Origin: Roseofilum capinflatum BLCC-M114 | GTDB lineage: Bacteria > Cyanobacteriota > Cyanobacteriia > Cyanobacteriales > Desertifilaceae | Assembly: GCF_030068505.1 (NCBI RefSeq) | Contig: NZ_JAQOSO010000117.1 | Span: 35,367-99,366, forward strand | Reading direction: 5' to 3' | DNA: 64,000 nt | Shown here: piece after piece, positions 1-9,362 of the stretch | Position numbering within the stretch: the first letter of the stretch is position 1 | How the letters are laid out: every line of letters starts with the position of its first letter | The notes under the pieces: model-generated | The model's input: the letters and a program-made list of their open reading frames with translations, nothing else | Database searches by the model: none | Told to the model about the DNA's origin: nothing | Program-made: the position numbers and the translations under genes

Positions 1-374
1 AATTTGCCCATTTCGGCGCGGATCTGAGTGAGGACTAAATTGGTCATCGCCGCGTGCAAATTTTCGACCTTATAATAGGCTTTTTCTAAATCCATGATCC
101 GCCAATAGACCACGGCATCCACACTAATCGAGACATTATCACGGGTAATACATTGTTGCGCCGGGACATCAAGAACTTTTTCACGAGTCGTTTCTTTGAA
201 AGAAATGCGATCGACTACAGGGACTAAAAAATTTAAGCCGGGTTCGAGTTTTTTACCATTATATTTACCCAAACTTTCGACCAGCATCTGTTCGCTTTGC
301 TTAACAACTTTAATACAAGATAAAGCGCTGCCCCCGACAAAAAGAGCAACGAGTAGACCAAATAGTTCACCCAT
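1..374 (-). CDS. SPFH/stomatin-type membrane protein (partial, C-terminus outside window)
   Basis: The first 124 codons of a minus-strand gene are visible; the rest lies left of the window. It opens with one hydrophobic segment (about residues 3-20), then an SPFH/band-7 start with [18 protein letters not shown], followed by [15 protein letters not shown] and a conserved block around [18 protein letters not shown]. This is the stomatin/QmcA-like family, which forms oligomeric scaffolds in membrane microdomains. The ATG has a good GGAGG ribosome binding site 8 bases upstream. It lies 33 bases downstream of an NfeD gene on the same strand, the classic NfeD-SPFH operon. The family is clear, but the exact subfamily cannot be told from the N-terminus. 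Confidence 0.88.
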   Translation of the reverse strand, partial: MGELFGLLVALFVGGSALSCIKVVKQSEQMLVESLGKYNGKKLEPGLNFLVPVVDRISFKETTREKVLDVPAQQCITRDNVSISVDAVVYWRIMDLEKAYYKVENLHAAMTNLVLTQIRAEMGK

Positions 375-407
375 GGGAAAACCTCCATATCATTTAATTC
401 AAGTTAT

Positions 408-845
408 TTAAGAATTGAGCATTTTTTGGGGAATTACAATTAAGGTATTCCCTTCTCGACGGAGAACATAAACCATTTCCTGAGCCGCGATCGCCTCTTG
501 GGGGTCATCGCACATAGCCCGCCAAGAATTTCCTTCATATAACACTCTTCCCGGTTGACCGGGTAAAATTTCGGTTAAGGTTTGCGCTTCCTGGGAATCG
601 GCAATACTATAGGGAGTCCGTTTGGGTAAGAGTTTGCGAGTTCCCAAGACCAATCCCAAAGAAAACACCATCCACAGGCCAATCTGTATCCCTAAGCCTA
701 GTTGAGGAAGCAATAAGGAAACCCCAGCCACCGCAAATGCTCCCACTCCCATCAGTAATTCAATAAAAGCTGTGGGAGTGATCAGTTCCATCACGCAGAG
801 GATAAAGCCAGCAATCAGCCAAATGAATACAGGATTGAGAGCCAT
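408..845 (-). CDS. NfeD family membrane protein
   Basis: 145 aa. Three or four hydrophobic segments fill residues 5-70 (starting FIWLIAGFILCVMELITP). A soluble C-terminal domain follows (about 85-145) with GRVLYEGNSWRA and VLRREGNTLIV, the OB-fold pattern of the short NfeD class. NfeD proteins partner stomatin/SPFH proteins in membrane quality control or microdomains. The gene lies directly upstream of the SPFH gene on the same strand, which supports the call. It is transcribed divergently from the PP2C gene, sharing a 125-base promoter region. Confidence 0.88.
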   Translation of the reverse strand: MALNPVFIWLIAGFILCVMELITPTAFIELLMGVGAFAVAGVSLLLPQLGLGIQIGLWMVFSLGLVLGTRKLLPKRTPYSIADSQEAQTLTEILPGQPGRVLYEGNSWRAMCDDPQEAIAAQEMVYVLRREGNTLIVIPQKMLNS

Positions 846-970
846 GCCGATTTATGAACACAGGGTTGAGTTAGAAAATGAGGATCGATGAATCCCTAAA
901 AATAGCCTAATCTATGCAAAGAGCGATCGCACAGAAGAATTAACCTAATCTTTAGGGTTGGAGGGCTTCT

Positions 971-2794
971 ATGAACACATCTGAGTGTTATCTCTGGGCA
1001 GTAAATGGATCATCGGTTCCGGTGGGGGAAAGGGTTGCTAACCGATATCAGGTGGTTAGCCCCCAAATTTGGCAGGATACACAACCGGACAAGATGCCCC
1101 TAATCCCCGATCGCTCCGATCCAAAGGTATTAGCCTATTTACACCTCTCTCCCTATCATCTCCACTTGCCCCAACTCTACGGAGCCGTGGAAATCTCTGG
1201 TCATTCCCCAATCCTACTGCTCGATCGCCTCCCCATCACCCCAGAAGGAACCCTCTACCCCTCCATCACCGAAGTGTGGCCCCATACTCCCCCAGTGCGC
1301 CAAGTCTATTGGTTATGGCAACTGAGCCAAATTTGGAACCCCTTAAACTCTTTTAGCGCAGGCTTAAGTGTGTTAACACCAGAGAATATCCGGATACAAG
1401 GCTGGCGCATTCAATTACGAGAATTAATGTTTACCCCTTCGCCACCGGGTTTAGCCGCCCTTTCCCGGTGTTGGCAAACCTGGATTAACACCTGCTCTGA
1501 TGATATCCGCGAGCCGCTTAATAGCCTTTGTGCAGCAATGGAGGAGGGTAAACGTTGGCAGACCCTGACCGCCTCCCTGAATCAGATCTTATTAGAATTG
1601 GCGGCAGAATTGCCCTTAAAGATTACCACGGCTGGGGGGACAGACGCGGGCACGGTGCGATCGCACAATGAAGATAGCTGTTATCCGATCACCCTTTCCC
1701 AGAAGGGCAATCTTACCCCAGAATTCGATCGCATTCCCCAACTGGCGATCGTCTGTGATGGACTCGATGGCCATGAAGGGGGCGAAGTTGCCAGCGAGTT
1801 GGCCGTTCGCAGTCTCAAATTACAGGTACAAGGACTGCTCTTAGAATTGGCAGAGCAAACGGAAGTCGTCGAGCCAGCCATCTGGATCGACCATATCACC
1901 TCCGTGATTCGCATTGTCAATAATTTGATCGCCACTCAAAATGAGGCCAAGGGGCGCTCTGATCGCCAAAGAATGGGTACGACTGCAATTATGGCTCTAC
2001 AAATTGCCCAACAGGTGAAAACCGCTTTTGGTTTAGATTTTCCCAATGCCCACGAACTCTATTTAGCCCATGTGGGCGATAGTCGTGCCTATTGGATTAC
2101 CCCCGATTATTGTCAATTATTAACTCAGGATGATGATTTTGCCCATTGGCAAGTGGCTAAAGGGGAGTGCTTGCACCGTCAAGCAGCCGCTCAGGACAAT
2201 GCCACGCAACTGATTCAGGCTTTGGGAACTCAACATGCGGACAACCAGGAATTAGTGCCCCATGTGCAACGGTTGATTATCGAAGAAGATGGGATATTAC
2301 TCTTATGTTCCGATGGATTAAGCGATCGCCACACTATAGAACAGTATTGGCAACAAGAGATGAATTCTATTTTTACGGGTCAGATTACTTTAGAAGAGGC
2401 CGTTAATCGCTGGTTAGAGTTAGGCGCATCTGACCAAAATCCCGATAATGTTTCTGTGGTCTTGATGTATTGTCAAGTGTCTCCACAAGCGGATAAAGAA
2501 GGATCAACTCCCCAGCCAGGAACTGGGCAAAAATCCTTATCCACAGGAACCATTAATGCCCAGTTATCGTTACCCGAATCTCCAGAGTTTGTTTTTCAGC
2601 AGGTTGCCCCAGAACCGGAAACTCAGCCAGAACCTGCCCCCTCTCAACCGGAGAAAAAGCCATCCAAAGGCGTTGGGGCAATTGTTTGGGGACTGCTCTT
2701 ACTCGTACTCCTCGGAGCTGGGTTCGGACTCTGGTATTCCGGGTTAATGGAGATTCCTGGGTTGAATCCCTCGCAACCGAGACAGGAGGAATAA
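971..2794 (+). CDS. PP2C-type protein serine/threonine phosphatase with C-terminal membrane anchor
   Basis: 607 aa. The PP2C catalytic domain spans about residues 215-505: metal-binding motifs TDAGTVRSHNED (about 221), VCDGLDGHEGG (about 260), HVGDSRAY (about 366), LCSDGLSDR (about 445) and NPDNVSVVLM (about 490). All usual metal-binding aspartates are present. A proline-rich linker leads to one transmembrane segment (about 568-590) and a short tail, so the enzyme is tethered with its phosphatase in the cytoplasm. The first 210 residues have the look of a degenerate protein-kinase-like fold (GERVANRYQVV start), with no HRD or DFG motif; that reading is inference. It would remove phosphate from Ser/Thr in partner proteins. 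The start has GGAGGG 8 bases upstream. Confidence 0.88.
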   Translation: MNTSECYLWAVNGSSVPVGERVANRYQVVSPQIWQDTQPDKMPLIPDRSDPKVLAYLHLSPYHLHLPQLYGAVEISGHSPILLLDRLPITPEGTLYPSITEVWPHTPPVRQVYWLWQLSQIWNPLNSFSAGLSVLTPENIRIQGWRIQLRELMFTPSPPGLAALSRCWQTWINTCSDDIREPLNSLCAAMEEGKRWQTLTASLNQILLELAAELPLKITTAGGTDAGTVRSHNEDSCYPITLSQKGNLTPEFDRIPQLAIVCDGLDGHEGGEVASELAVRSLKLQVQGLLLELAEQTEVVEPAIWIDHITSVIRIVNNLIATQNEAKGRSDRQRMGTTAIMALQIAQQVKTAFGLDFPNAHELYLAHVGDSRAYWITPDYCQLLTQDDDFAHWQVAKGECLHRQAAAQDNATQLIQALGTQHADNQELVPHVQRLIIEEDGILLLCSDGLSDRHTIEQYWQQEMNSIFTGQITLEEAVNRWLELGASDQNPDNVSVVLMYCQVSPQADKEGSTPQPGTGQKSLSTGTINAQLSLPESPEFVFQQVAPEPETQPEPAPSQPEKKPSKGVGAIVWGLLLLVLLGAGFGLWYSGLMEIPGLNPSQPRQEE

Positions 2795-2891
2795 TTTTCC
2801 CTTTTTATGAGAGAATCGAACATTGTACTCAATCAACATAAAAGTTAACTGAAACGGAAGTTAAGCTAGTATTATTGTGGAGCAAAAGTGT

Positions 2892-3140
2892 ATGAGTGTG
2901 AAAATTGGCGATCGCGTTCGAGTCAAAACTTCTTTAGTTATTTATCACCATCCTAAGCATCGGAATGAAGCATTCGATCTCCAGAATCATGAGGGCGAGG
3001 TGGTTGATTTAGCCTCCACATACAATTGGAAAGGTGAAGAAGTCACCATCAGCGCTAATTTTCCCGTGGTTGTTCAATTTCCAGAGATTAGTAAACGGTT
3101 TAAAGTCCATTTGAGAGAAGATGAATTAGAAGTTATTTAG
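2892..3140 (+). CDS. ftrV: Ferredoxin-thioredoxin reductase variable (alpha) chain
   Basis: 82 aa from the ATG, which has GGAG about 9 bases upstream; a GTG 15 bases earlier is less likely. The protein reads MSVKIGDRVRVKTSLVIYHH at its start and has the small SH3-like barrel of FtrV, ending in HLREDELEVI. FtrV is the non-catalytic subunit of the heterodimer that passes electrons from ferredoxin to thioredoxin, so that light controls Calvin-cycle enzymes. The catalytic FtrC gene is not in this window, as is usual in cyanobacteria. A heptamer repeat array begins right after the stop codon. Confidence 0.92.
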   Translation: MSVKIGDRVRVKTSLVIYHHPKHRNEAFDLQNHEGEVVDLASTYNWKGEEVTISANFPVVVQFPEISKRFKVHLREDELEVI

Positions 3141-3143
3141 TTG

Positions 3144-3200
3144 GGGAATGGGGAATGGGGAATGGGGAATAGGGAATGGGGAATGGGGAATAGGGAATAG
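3144..3200. repeat. Heptamer tandem repeat (GGGGAAT type)
   Basis: About eight units of GGGGAAT/AGGGAAT lie just after the ftrV stop codon. This is a short tandemly repeated repetitive sequence typical of filamentous cyanobacteria. Related arrays occur elsewhere in the window (10.06, 28.16, 35.85, 38.36, 56.48, 60.26 and 60.98 kb). An open frame runs through the repeat into the next gene, but the true start is probably downstream at 3319. Confidence 0.9.
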
Positions 3201-3318
3201 GCAAGAGGCAATCCTCCCCATCCTCCCCATCCCCCCTATCCCCGGACTCCCGACTCCCGGCTCCAGTGCTACAGTATGGGTATCCTGCGATCGCCCACTG
3301 AGTAAGTGCAGCAAGTCT

Positions 3319-4611
3319 ATGGCAGATACAATATTTAACTGGCCTCTGCTGAGAGGTTTGGTGTTGAGTATTCTGAGTGGCATCCTAATCAAGGAAAGCT
3401 TGGCATTCTACCAAAATTCTCAAAATTATGTTTCTTCCCCTTCTCCTGCCTCTGTCAGGGTTAATTCTGAGGACGATCGCTCCTCCCCTGAACCTGTAGA
3501 AAACTCCCGTCCTGTCCTCCCTGAATCTGCCTCCGTTGAACACCCCCCTAAACCGAGCGATCGCTGGTCAATTCAACTGCCTTCTGAGTCAGAACTGATT
3601 GCCAATTATGAACAATGGTTGGCTGGATCGCTACCCCCACCGATGAGCGATCGCCCCCAGATTGACGATCCTGTATATCTGCCCCCTGTAGACAACCATA
3701 CCCTTTCGGCTGGGCCTTTAAACATGGCAAAGACAGTCGAGCAACCTGTAGCCAGGGAAAAAGCTCTACCCAGAAAAGAAAGTTCCCAAGCTTATCTACA
3801 GGCGATCGCCGCTCCCCTCCCCATCAGTCAAGCAACCGAAAGAGCGGTTTCCTCTGGTTCCCTCGCTCCCGATAGCACTCCAGGCAACCCGGAACCCTTC
3901 CAACCCTCAGCTCTTCCCCTTGCTGCTCCCACTCAAACTCCAGTTGCTGCTTCTCCAACTTCCACGATTATGATTCCCTCAGCCTATGGTCAACAGTGGG
4001 GAAAAGTGGGAGTTGCGTTAGGCGTTCAATCTCGTACCCGCTATACCGATGAGGCAGATGCTGGATTAGGCATTGGCATTGGACTGGGAAATCCGAAAAC
4101 TGGAGTTGGGGTTGATGTGGGGATTAGCATTGTGGATTTGGTGGGAGAAACCGGGCAAGATGGATCGGTAAGCGTAAAAATCCATCGCCAACTGCCCCAA
4201 AATTGGGCGATCGCCGTCGGAGTTCATAATGGCCTTCAATGGGGCGATACAGACGGCGGATCGAGCGTCTATGGTGTCGTTAGTAAACGCTTCGATCTGC
4301 GTGAAAATGTCTCCGATCCCTTCAGTCGTGTTTATGTCTCGGCTGGAGTCGGTGGGGGACAATTTCGCTCAGAAGAGAATATTATGGGACAACAAGACGC
4401 GATCGAGGGATTTGGGGGGGTAGCTGTGCGAGTTGTACCTTCGGTTAATGCGATCGTCGAATGGACAGGCCAAGACCTCACCCTCGGTGCATCCGTCGCC
4501 CCCTTCTCCAAACTTCCCCTCGTCATTACCCCAGCCGTCACAGATCTTACCGGTAGCGCCGGAGATGGCAGCCGCTTCATCCTCGGCATTGGCTATGTCT
4601 TCTCCTTTTAA
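3319..4611 (+). CDS. Unknown protein with probable outer-membrane beta-barrel C-terminus
   Basis: 430 aa from the ATG at 3319; the frame is open further upstream, but only through the heptamer repeat. Residues about 8-30 are hydrophobic (LVLSILSGILIKESLAF) and may be a signal sequence or anchor. Residues 40-215 are low-complexity, rich in Pro, Ser and Ala. Residues about 225-430 alternate glycine-rich hydrophobic strands (VGVALGVQ, AGLGIGIGLG, GVGVDVGISIV) and end in GIGYVFSF, whose terminal aromatic residue is typical of outer-membrane barrels. No named family was recognised. The CHAT gene starts 26 bases downstream on the same strand, so the two are probably co-transcribed. Confidence 0.7.
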   Translation: MADTIFNWPLLRGLVLSILSGILIKESLAFYQNSQNYVSSPSPASVRVNSEDDRSSPEPVENSRPVLPESASVEHPPKPSDRWSIQLPSESELIANYEQWLAGSLPPPMSDRPQIDDPVYLPPVDNHTLSAGPLNMAKTVEQPVAREKALPRKESSQAYLQAIAAPLPISQATERAVSSGSLAPDSTPGNPEPFQPSALPLAAPTQTPVAASPTSTIMIPSAYGQQWGKVGVALGVQSRTRYTDEADAGLGIGIGLGNPKTGVGVDVGISIVDLVGETGQDGSVSVKIHRQLPQNWAIAVGVHNGLQWGDTDGGSSVYGVVSKRFDLRENVSDPFSRVYVSAGVGGGQFRSEENIMGQQDAIEGFGGVAVRVVPSVNAIVEWTGQDLTLGASVAPFSKLPLVITPAVTDLTGSAGDGSRFILGIGYVFSF

Positions 4612-4637
4612 ACCCTTCAAAACCACTCCCATCCATC

Positions 4638-6161
4638 ATGAAAATTCGTCGTTTTTTCGCCTGGTTTACCTGTATCCTCATCCTCGTCTTCATCCACTCT
4701 TCCCTACAAATGGCCCACTCCCAAAGCGGCAACCAATCTGACGTAACAGGCCCCAATATTCAAGAAATATTTTCTAGCCCTCCTTCAGAATCAGAGAGCA
4801 ATTCTGAGAGCAACGATAACAGCTCATTGAGTGAACTAGAAATTGACCGAGAAGCCTTTGAAAGTCAATTTCTGCAATCCGACTTTGAACAAGCCGTTCA
4901 ACTCTTTGAAGAATTCCAAGCCGTAGAATATGCCAAATATTTCGATCTCAAACTCTATGGCCGAACCGCAACCGCCTGCGAAATTGCCCAAACCCTAGAT
5001 GACTTAGCCCAAAAAACCCAACAGCGATCGGTCATTGTTTATATCATTGCCCTGCAAAACGAACTAGACATGCTGACCATTTTCCCAAAAAACAATGCCT
5101 GTTCTTCCACCGCATTCTTAAATAAACAAAATTCAGACTCTTCTCCGTTTGCCCAAATCAAAGTTCAAGAAACAAACCGTTCCTCTCTAGAAGAAACCAT
5201 CAATCAATTCCGTGAAGAAGTCAGTAATCCCAGAAAAGTCAGAACCATCAGCTATCAACCCTATGCGAGTCAACTCTACCAATGGCTCATTCAACCCCTA
5301 CAAGAATCCCTATCCACTCAGAAAACCGATACATTAATCTTGTGCTTAGACAAACAACTTCGCTCCCTTCCCATTGCTGCTCTCTACCATAACGATCATT
5401 TTCTGATCCAAGACTACCAAATCGGACTCATTCCCAGTTTTAGCCTGATCGATCCGACCTATCGTTCAGTTGAATCCGCAACCCTTTTAGGATTTGGAGT
5501 CTCCGATGGTGGGCAAAACCAAGAACTGCCTCCATTGCCTGCGGTTCCCATCGAAATATCTTGGCTACAAAATGTTTGGAAAAGTCAAACCTTTCTCGAT
5601 CAAAACGCAACCGTCGAAAACCTACAGCAATATAGCCAAATTTCAGAAACTCGAATGATGCATATTGCCACCCATGCTGAGTTTAGAACTGGAGATGTGA
5701 GTAACTCTTTCATCCAACTCTGGGATCGCAATGTTGGCTTAGATCAACTGCGAGAATTATCTCAAAATTCCCAATGGAATCAAAATCCTAGGGTTGAACT
5801 ATTAACCCTCAGCGCTTGTCGTACTGCTCTAGGAAGCGAAGAAGCAGAATTAGGCTTTTCGGGACTAGCCTTGCAAGCAGGTGTCAAAACCTCCCTAGGC
5901 AGTTTATGGTATACATCTGATGAAGGCTCTCTGGCACTCATGGCAGAATTTTATCATCAACTGCAAAACAATAATACTAAAATATCTGCCCTAAAACAAG
6001 CACAATTAAACATGATTAATGGTTCGATTCAGATCCATGACAACCGCCTGGATTTATCCTCCGATCTTTCCATTGAGATTCCGGATCAATTTTCCAAAAA
6101 TCAAACCTTTACCCATCCTTATTATTGGTCAGCCTATACTTTAATCGGCAACTGGAATTAA
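4638..6161 (+). CDS. Secreted CHAT-domain protein (caspase-like protease fold)
   Basis: 507 aa. An N-terminal signal peptide is likely (RRFFAWFTCILILVFIHSS, cleavage near AHSQS). A variable region covers about 30-200. The CHAT domain spans about 205-507, with FGVSDG, catalytic His346 in HIATHAEF, catalytic Cys394 in TLSACRTALG, and the downstream GFSGLALQAGVKTSLGSLW block. CHAT proteins are clan CD cysteine peptidases related to caspases and separase. The usual upstream TPR repeats are absent. It follows the barrel-like gene by 26 bases, suggesting that the pair acts at the cell envelope. The fold is certain; the substrate is unknown. Confidence 0.87.
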   Translation: MKIRRFFAWFTCILILVFIHSSLQMAHSQSGNQSDVTGPNIQEIFSSPPSESESNSESNDNSSLSELEIDREAFESQFLQSDFEQAVQLFEEFQAVEYAKYFDLKLYGRTATACEIAQTLDDLAQKTQQRSVIVYIIALQNELDMLTIFPKNNACSSTAFLNKQNSDSSPFAQIKVQETNRSSLEETINQFREEVSNPRKVRTISYQPYASQLYQWLIQPLQESLSTQKTDTLILCLDKQLRSLPIAALYHNDHFLIQDYQIGLIPSFSLIDPTYRSVESATLLGFGVSDGGQNQELPPLPAVPIEISWLQNVWKSQTFLDQNATVENLQQYSQISETRMMHIATHAEFRTGDVSNSFIQLWDRNVGLDQLRELSQNSQWNQNPRVELLTLSACRTALGSEEAELGFSGLALQAGVKTSLGSLWYTSDEGSLALMAEFYHQLQNNNTKISALKQAQLNMINGSIQIHDNRLDLSSDLSIEIPDQFSKNQTFTHPYYWSAYTLIGNWN

Positions 6162-6182
6162 TTGCGATCGCCAGTCTATGGA

Positions 6183-7022
6183 TTACTCGTGTGTAGAACC
6201 ATCGGGCATAATTGTACTGGTCATATCTGTATTTCGCAAATTGGCCTGATTGAGTTTGGCATCAATCATCATCGCTTGAGCCAAGGTTGCTTCTCCTAAA
6301 TTTGCCCAATTTAAGTTCGTCCGAAACAAGTTCGAGACTCGCATATCCGCTTGGCGCAAGGTTGCCCAACTCAAATTAGTTTGGCGTAAATTGGCTTGAT
6401 ATAAAATAGCTGCCCTTAAATTGGCTCCACTGACATTGGCAAAGCTCAAATCGGCCTTAGTGAGATTGGCTTCTTCTAAATTTGCCCCACTGAGCATAGC
6501 ATTGGTGAGATTGACTTCTTCTAAATGGGCTTTAGTGAGCAAAGTATAAGTCAGATTTGCCCCTTCTAAATTGGCCTTAGTTAAAATCGCTTCATCCAAC
6601 TTCGATCGCGTCAAGGTTGCCTTACTTAAATTGGCATCATAAAGGCGAATTTCCGTTAAAATCGATTCACTGAGATTAGCTTGGGTTAAATTGGCTCCCG
6701 TTAAATCCGCATCCTGTAAATCAGCCCCTCGCATTCCCGCCCCGCTCAAATTGGCTCCCATTAAATTAGCCCCTTGAAGATTAGCACTAATTAAATTAGC
6801 CTCTTGTAAATCAATCCCACTCAAATTTGCGCCTCGTAAGTCCGCTTCTCGAAGATTTACGCCCTTGAGTTTGGCTTTGCTCAAATTGACCTGCATCAAT
6901 TTCGATTCTCGTAGATTAGCTTGGTTAAGATCGATGCCAATTAAAAGTTGGCGGCTCAGATCCACTTGGCGAAAATCTCGTTGTCCTTCTGCGTATTGTT
7001 GCTTGAGTTGATCTAGATCCAT
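6183..7022 (-). CDS. Pentapeptide repeat protein
   Basis: 279 aa, almost entirely A(D/N)LxX repeats from about residue 28 to 270 (ANLRESKLMQVNLSKAKLKG and onward), which fold into a right-handed quadrilateral beta-helix. There is no signal peptide and no added enzyme domain. Such proteins are very common in cyanobacteria and mostly have no assigned role; some mimic DNA and inhibit gyrase, but nothing here points to that. It converges tail to tail with the CHAT gene, leaving 21 bases between the two stop codons. Confidence 0.9.
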   Translation of the reverse strand: MDLDQLKQQYAEGQRDFRQVDLSRQLLIGIDLNQANLRESKLMQVNLSKAKLKGVNLREADLRGANLSGIDLQEANLISANLQGANLMGANLSGAGMRGADLQDADLTGANLTQANLSESILTEIRLYDANLSKATLTRSKLDEAILTKANLEGANLTYTLLTKAHLEEVNLTNAMLSGANLEEANLTKADLSFANVSGANLRAAILYQANLRQTNLSWATLRQADMRVSNLFRTNLNWANLGEATLAQAMMIDAKLNQANLRNTDMTSTIMPDGSTHE

Positions 7023-7213
7023 GGGTTAGGGTTAGGCTTGAGTTGCTTAGGTATTGGGAGAGAAGTGAAGAAGCCTATGAGAAATTTTAGAGTATCATAC
7101 TGGCTCTAACCAAATAATAGGTCTGACTCAAAGGTATTCAAAGGGTCATTCCTTTTGAGAGAATAGGAGGGAAGAGTATAAATCTTATTTCGTTGTCACG
7201 AAAGGATATCAGG

Positions 7214-8893
7214 ATGGCTGATAATTTTAGAAGTCAAGTGGTCACCCAGGGCGTGCAGAGAGCGCCGAATCGGGCGATGCTACGAGCGGTGGGTTTTGGT
7301 GATGAGGATTTCACTAAACCCATTGTCGGTATTGCGAATGGCTATAGCACGATTACCCCCTGTAATGTGGGTCTGAATGATTTGGCCCTGCGGGGGGAAA
7401 GTGCCCTGAAGGAAGCGGGAGCTATGCCCCAAGTGTTTGGTACGATTACGGTCAGTGATGGCATCTCTATGGGGACGGAGGGAATGAAGTATTCCTTGGT
7501 CTCTAGGGAGGTGATTGCGGATGCGATCGAAACGGCTTGTAATGGTCAGAGCATGGATGGGGTTCTGGCGATCGGCGGTTGTGATAAGAATATGCCAGGG
7601 GCGATGATTGCGATCGCCCGCATGAATATTCCGGCAGTCTTTGTTTATGGGGGAACCATTAAACCCGGACGCTACAAAGACTGCGATTTAACGGTGGTTA
7701 GCGCTTTTGAAGCGGTGGGCCAACATAGCGCTGGTAAGATTGATGAAGCGGAATTAAAGGCGGTTGAGGATAATGCTTGTCCCGGACCGGGATCTTGTGG
7801 CGGTATGTTTACGGCTAATACCATGTCTTCGGCCTTTGAAGCTATGGGCATGAGTTTACCCTATTCTTCGACAATGGCGGCGGAAGATGAGGAAAAAGCC
7901 GATAGTACGGCTGAGTCAGGGAAGGTGTTGGTCGATGCGATTCGTAAGCAAATTTTACCTCGCCAGATTTTAACGCGGAAGGCGTTTGAAAATGCGATCG
8001 CCGTGGTCATGGCTGTGGGAGGATCGACCAATGCCGTTTTGCATTTACTGGCGATCGCCCATGCCGCCGGGGTAGACTTAACCCTAGATGACTTTGAAAC
8101 CATTCGCGCTAAAGTCCCCGTTCTCTGCGACCTCAAACCCTCCGGTCGCTACGTCACCGTCAATCTCCATCAAGCGGGCGGTATTCCCCAGGTGATGAAG
8201 ATTTTACTCGAAAATGGCGTACTCCATGGGGATTGCCTCACCATAAGCGGTCAAACCATCGCCGAAATTCTTGCCGATGTGCCCCCAACCCCCAGGGAAG
8301 ACCAGGATGTGATTCGTCCCTGGAATAACCCCATGTACACCACCGGTCATTTAGTCGTTTTGCGGGGCAATTTAGCCACTGAGGGCGGCGTGGCCAAGAT
8401 TTCCGGCGTAAAAAACCCGAAAATCACGGGGCCGGCACGGGTGTTTGAATCGGAGGAAGAATGTTTAGCAGCCATTCTCGCCGGTAAAATTCAGCCTTCC
8501 GATGTGGTGGTTGTCCGCTATGAAGGCCCCAAAGGCGGCCCCGGAATGCGGGAAATGTTAGCTCCTACCTCCGCCATTATCGGTGCAGGATTGGGCGATT
8601 CGGTGGGCTTAATTACGGATGGTCGCTTTTCTGGCGGAACCTATGGCATGGTGGTGGGCCATGTGGCTCCCGAAGCAGCCGTTGGTGGGGCGATCGCTTT
8701 AGTCCAAGAAGGGGATACCATTACTATTGACGCACCAGCACGGCGTTTAGAACTTCATGTTTCTGACGAAGAGTTGGCCCAACGTCGCGCCCAATGGCAA
8801 CCCAAAGAACCTCGCTATAACCGGGGCGTGTTAGCCAAGTATGCTCAATTAGTCTCTTCCAGTAGCCGGGGTGCAGTCACTGACGATTTGTAA
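7214..8893 (+). CDS. ilvD: Dihydroxy-acid dehydratase
   Basis: 559 aa from the ATG at 7214, which has AAAGGA 7 bases upstream; a TTG 21 bases earlier is a poorer start. IlvD dehydrates 2,3-dihydroxy-isovalerate and its isoleucine-pathway analogue, the third step of branched-chain amino-acid synthesis. Fe-S ligand cysteines are visible in GGCDKNMPG and [14 protein letters not shown], and the C-terminal [13 protein letters not shown] motif is intact. Length and sequence are normal for cyanobacterial IlvD. It stands alone, not in an ilv operon. A dispersed repeat follows 16 bases after the stop codon. Confidence 0.96.
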   Translation: MADNFRSQVVTQGVQRAPNRAMLRAVGFGDEDFTKPIVGIANGYSTITPCNVGLNDLALRGESALKEAGAMPQVFGTITVSDGISMGTEGMKYSLVSREVIADAIETACNGQSMDGVLAIGGCDKNMPGAMIAIARMNIPAVFVYGGTIKPGRYKDCDLTVVSAFEAVGQHSAGKIDEAELKAVEDNACPGPGSCGGMFTANTMSSAFEAMGMSLPYSSTMAAEDEEKADSTAESGKVLVDAIRKQILPRQILTRKAFENAIAVVMAVGGSTNAVLHLLAIAHAAGVDLTLDDFETIRAKVPVLCDLKPSGRYVTVNLHQAGGIPQVMKILLENGVLHGDCLTISGQTIAEILADVPPTPREDQDVIRPWNNPMYTTGHLVVLRGNLATEGGVAKISGVKNPKITGPARVFESEEECLAAILAGKIQPSDVVVVRYEGPKGGPGMREMLAPTSAIIGAGLGDSVGLITDGRFSGGTYGMVVGHVAPEAAVGGAIALVQEGDTITIDAPARRLELHVSDEELAQRRAQWQPKEPRYNRGVLAKYAQLVSSSSRGAVTDDL

Positions 8894-8909
8894 CTCTGTT
8901 GGTTCTGAG

Positions 8910-9036
8910 ATCAAGTCCGGTTAAATACCCTCATTAACCATCCAGGGAGCAAGATGATCCCACTCCAGTCCTATCCAAGAATTCTAGGAGTGCGGGCATC
9001 TTGCCCGCTTATCTTTTCCCATGAATCGGACTTGAT
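8910..9036. repeat. 127-bp dispersed element with 10-bp terminal inverted repeats
   Basis: The ends are ATCAAGTCCG (8910) and CGGACTTGAT (9027-9036), a perfect inverted pair. Inside are a GGGAGCAAGATGATCCCAC half-palindrome and the hairpin GCGGGCATCTTGCCCGC. A truncated copy is at 11316-11448 and a partial inverted copy at 38828-38866. It looks like a miniature transposable or REP-like element. It lies between ilvD and the convergent gene 9038-9328. Confidence 0.8.
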
Positions 9037-9037
9037 A

Positions 9038-9328
9038 TTAAACGCCGACTTCTGCGAATAGGGCTTCTAGGGTGTCTAAGCTGAGTCCTTGCTGAATATA
9101 TTGCGGATTGTCGGGATTGTAGGGGCTTTTTAGGCGATCGCACCCCGTAATCTTAGCGGTTTCTGGTAAGACGGGAATATCGGGGTTAAAGGCAGTCGAT
9201 CGCATCAAAGAACTGGAAAACCCCTTAAACACGAGGATTTCATCTGCTTCGCCCTCAATTTCGGCGCTGATGAGCAGGACTTCTTGGGGACGTTTGAGGG
9301 TGTATTGTTCTAAACGTCGAGAGAGCAT
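9038..9328 (-). CDS. Conserved cyanobacterial protein of unknown function
   Basis: 96 aa from the ATG at 9328 (MLSRRLEQYTLKRPQEVLLI); a longer frame would start at 9412 but would overlap the upstream gene. It has a small beta-rich look (EVLLISAEIEGEADEILVFKGFSSS), no membrane segment and no enzyme motif that I recognise. It follows the DUF3177-like membrane protein gene by 34 bases on the same strand, so they are probably co-transcribed. The pattern resembles a small protein conserved in cyanobacteria, but no function can be given. Confidence 0.72.
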   Translation of the reverse strand: MLSRRLEQYTLKRPQEVLLISAEIEGEADEILVFKGFSSSLMRSTAFNPDIPVLPETAKITGCDRLKSPYNPDNPQYIQQGLSLDTLEALFAEVGV

Positions 9329-9362
9329 AGGATGGGTAGATGAGTAGTGAGTAATCAGTTCA

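Noticed and set aside
3144..3200. Regularly repeated short sequence, considered as a CRISPR array
   Set aside because: The unit is 7 bases with no spacers; it is a heptamer tandem repeat, and no cas genes are present.
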